From: Candidatus Woesearchaeota archaeon
GTDB taxonomy: Archaea > Nanobdellota > Nanobdellia > SCGC-AAA011-G17 > UBA489
Assembly (NCBI GenBank): GCA_018658955.1
Contig: JABIPM010000034.1
Location: 1 to 8,240, forward strand
Length of the DNA: 8,240 nt
Reading direction: 5' to 3'
In this document: positions 6,841-8,240 of the stretch, piece after piece
How the letters are laid out: each line of letters opens with the position of its first letter
Position numbering within the stretch: the first letter of the stretch is position 1
Translations under genes and position numbers: made by a program
The notes under the pieces: generated by a model
What the model saw: only the letters and a program-made list of their open reading frames with translations
What the model was told of the DNA's origin: nothing
Databases searched by the model: none

Positions 6841-7498
6841 TCCAATTGAAAAAGTATTAGAATTACAAAAAACAGGTAAACCAAATACAGAGATAATACA
6901 ATCCCTTCAGACAGAAGGTTATTCTTTCCAACAAATTTCTGAAGCACTTAACCAAGCTCAAGCAAAAAATGCTATGGGTGCAACTGAACCAAAAGAAGAA
7001 CAAATGCAACCATCTGTAATTTATTCCAAAAATCAAGCAGCTCCAATGGCACAAGAGACAATGCCCATGCGAAAAGAACCTGCCCCTCCTGCGCCTTCAG
7101 GCATGCCAGAAGAATTCAGAGTTCCACAAATTCAAGAGCCAATGGCACAATTCAATCCTCCATCCATTCAACCTACAAGTGAAGATATGGAAGAAATAGC
7201 AGAAGCCCTTGTTGATGAAAAGTGGCATAAAATGATGGAAGAATTAGGAGATATCAATGCCTGGAAAGAAAAAACTAACAATGATGTTAACGCAATCAAA
7301 CAAGAAATTATGAGAATGCAAAACAGATTTGAAAATCTACAGAACTCAGTGGTTGGAAGAGTTAAGGAATACGACCATTCAATCTCGGATGTAGGAATTG
7401 AAATCAAAGCACTCGGTAAATTATTATCAAATATCATTAGTCCATTAACAACTAATGTTAAGGCTCTTGAAAAGTTAATCAAAGACTTAAAAGAATAA
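6827..7498 (+). CDS. Three-part protein: N-terminal helical repeat domain, Pro/Gln/Met-rich linker, C-terminal coiled coil (223 aa)
   Basis: The product is cytoplasmic, with no signal peptide or membrane span. Residues about 4-47 form a small three-helix-like module with the pattern IEKVLELQKTGKPNTEIIQS then GYSFQQISEALNQA. I recall similar short modules in many DPANN proteins; they look UBA-like or like a peptide-binding helical hairpin. Residues 50-118 are a low-complexity linker rich in Pro, Gln, Met and Glu. Residues 119-223 are helical: a conserved-looking EKWHKMMEELGDINAWKEK motif, then coiled coil, then KALGKLLSNIISPLTTNVKA. The gene begins with TTG, overlaps its neighbour by 14 bases and ends just before a stem-loop terminator. 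With its partner it may form a cytoplasmic adaptor or ring under the ATPase, in the manner of ArlC/D/E. The domain description is from sequence; the role is inferred. Confidence 0.88.
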   Translation: MPENSPIEKVLELQKTGKPNTEIIQSLQTEGYSFQQISEALNQAQAKNAMGATEPKEEQMQPSVIYSKNQAAPMAQETMPMRKEPAPPAPSGMPEEFRVPQIQEPMAQFNPPSIQPTSEDMEEIAEALVDEKWHKMMEELGDINAWKEKTNNDVNAIKQEIMRMQNRFENLQNSVVGRVKEYDHSISDVGIEIKALGKLLSNIISPLTTNVKALEKLIKDLKE

Positions 7499-7530
7499 AA
7501 AAATTAATTTCTTCTGAAATTATTTATTTT
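7497..7530. terminator. Bidirectional stem-loop/oligo-T terminator between convergent genes
   Basis: A perfect 7-bp stem (TAATTTC at 7505-7511 with GAAATTA at 7516-7522) closes a four-base loop. On the plus strand it is followed by TTTATTTT (7523-7530). On the minus strand it is followed by A then seven T (7503-7497). Each convergent transcript thus meets a hairpin and a U-run just at its stop codon. Archaeal termination mainly uses T-runs, so the hairpin may be incidental to the T-tracts. The stem is AT-rich and of modest stability. Confidence 0.6.
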
Positions 7531-8035
7531 CGCCTAGGAAACTAATAGTTCTTGATGCAATTATTAACATGAAGAGTAAACCTAACACATTTCTACTAAA
7601 AATTAATCTTTTAGTTGTTGCCCAGAATCCTGTTCCCTGAGTTACCATCAAAAATGGACCATATGCTTTAGTTAAAGCAAGTAAAAACATGGCAATTATT
7701 GCGATAAGAGCTACTGTTATTACTGCACTATGCTTAGTAACATTTTCCATAGATTCATTATTAACTCCTATGAACATGAAAAACATAAATATCATCAATA
7801 CTAAAAACATAAACATAAAGAACCATGGTAAAAAACTTCCAATTACAATCTCACTTCCCGGAGACATAGCGGTTAACATTGCAAAGATAAATGCAACCAT
7901 TGCATTAAGTCCATCGGATTTACCTAAAAATCCAACCTTCTTTAATAGTGCATACATTACAGCAAAAACTAAGATAAAAACAAACACTAATGAAAGTGCT
8001 CCTCCAACCCCGCTTGCTTCAAATATTGTTGACAT
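7520..8035 (-). CDS. Five-span hydrophobic membrane protein of unknown function (171 aa)
   Basis: I do not recognise the family. Hydrophobic segments lie near residues 12-31, 42-58, 66-90, 103-122 and 148-166. Short polar loops include KKVGFLGKSDGLN, NNESMENVTKHS and a basic TTKRLIFSRN before the last span. The third segment is unusually rich in Phe and Met (8 Phe and 5 Met in residues 71-90). There is no cleavable signal or catalytic motif. The ATG at 8035 follows a weak AAAGGA nine bases upstream and comes directly after a tandem TAATAA of the preceding gene, so the two are co-transcribed and probably coupled. The opposite strand also has a long open frame, but its product is a low-complexity Ile/Asn/Thr string, the usual shadow of a membrane gene. 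It may be a membrane component of the neighbouring machine; that is context only. Confidence 0.85.
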   Translation of the reverse strand: MSTIFEASGVGGALSLVFVFILVFAVMYALLKKVGFLGKSDGLNAMVAFIFAMLTAMSPGSEIVIGSFLPWFFMFMFLVLMIFMFFMFIGVNNESMENVTKHSAVITVALIAIIAMFLLALTKAYGPFLMVTQGTGFWATTKRLIFSRNVLGLLFMLIIASRTISFLGENK

Positions 8036-8038
8036 TTA

Positions 8039-8240
8039 TTACTTTCCTTTATTTATACTCTTTCCAAAGGATTCAAGAACATCTCCAAAATCATTACCAT
8101 TATTTTTAGAAGAATTGTCATCTTTCATTACAAACATAACAAACATAACCCCAATTAGCAACATCCATGCCATGAACCTTGTTCCAGGATCAATTGAATA
8201 ATAAAGACCTCCAAGACCCCCACCATAATCACCATACCCT
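8039..8240 (-). CDS. C-terminal part of a Gly/Tyr-rich single-span membrane protein (5' end outside window)
   Basis: Codons in frame from 8239 to a stop at 8041-8039 give 66 residues. The visible part opens with a Gly/Tyr-rich segment (GYGDYGGGLGGLYY), then one Met-rich hydrophobic helix (about local residues 22-38, AWMLLIGVMFVMFVM), then a hydrophilic, mostly acidic and Asn/Lys-rich tail (KDDNSSKNN to SINKGK). The stop is doubled (TAATAA) and the next gene's ATG follows immediately, showing an operon. Because the start lies beyond the window, the complete protein, its topology and its function cannot be judged. The Gly/Tyr-rich stretch could be the end of a longer low-complexity or extracellular region. 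Confidence 0.75.
   Translation of the reverse strand, partial: GYGDYGGGLGGLYYSIDPGTRFMAWMLLIGVMFVMFVMKDDNSSKNNGNDFGDVLESFGKSINKGK

Noticed and set aside
7168..7482. 104-codon minus-strand frame (and those near 6693 and 6863)
   Set aside because: Antisense to the coiled-coil genes; Ser/Leu/Phe/Cys-rich composition typical of the complement of charged helical proteins, with no ribosome site supporting them.
7689..8201. 170-codon open frame on the plus strand
   Set aside because: Its product is a low-complexity Ile/Asn/Thr/Lys string antisense to the 171-aa membrane gene. It crosses two better-supported minus-strand genes and their junction.

Overview
This 8.2-kb, AT-rich, tightly packed window looks archaeal. 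A leaderless-type TATA/BRE promoter sits about 26 bp ahead of the ATPase start codon, and the two largest complete genes are an archaeal-type secretion/type IV filament ATPase and its polytopic membrane platform. The style of the small genes (coiled-coil proteins, a short N-terminal helical repeat domain, GTG/TTG starts) reminds me of DPANN archaea such as the Woesearchaeales/Pacearchaeales. That lineage call is from memory and is not proven by the sequence.

Layout. (1) Minus strand, 6324 down past position 1: a three-gene operon. It runs GspE/TadA/ArlI-superfamily ATPase (758 aa), then ArlJ/TadC-like platform protein (712 aa, start 1 nt after the ATPase stop), then after 41 nt a protein of at least 622 aa that is still open at the left edge. 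That third gene encodes about six membrane segments, a perfect (Lys-Asp-Pro)6 linker, a long helical region and a C-terminal J-domain-like segment with an intact HPD motif. (2) Bases 6325-6426: a divergent promoter region with one TATA box for each direction. (3) Plus strand, 6427-7498: two overlapping genes for cytoplasmic coiled-coil proteins (137 and 223 aa). (4) Bases 7497-7530: a stem-loop flanked by A/T tracts, placed as a shared terminator between convergent transcription units. (5) Minus strand, 8240 down to 7520: a second operon with the tail of a Gly/Tyr-rich single-span protein, then a 171-aa protein with about five membrane spans, separated only by a stop codon.

How they may work together (inference). 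The ATPase and platform are the motor core of a type IV filament or type II secretion-like machine. The two divergent coiled-coil proteins could be cytoplasmic scaffold parts, comparable in role to ArlC/D/E but not clearly homologous. The membrane-anchored J-like protein could recruit an Hsp70 chaperone or serve as a docking module at the machine. No pilin/archaellin, prepilin peptidase or ArlH-like gene is present here, so the filament or substrate is unknown. Essentially all of the window is coding; the only gap above 50 bases is the 102-bp divergent promoter region. I saw no tRNA, rRNA, CRISPR array or insertion sequence.
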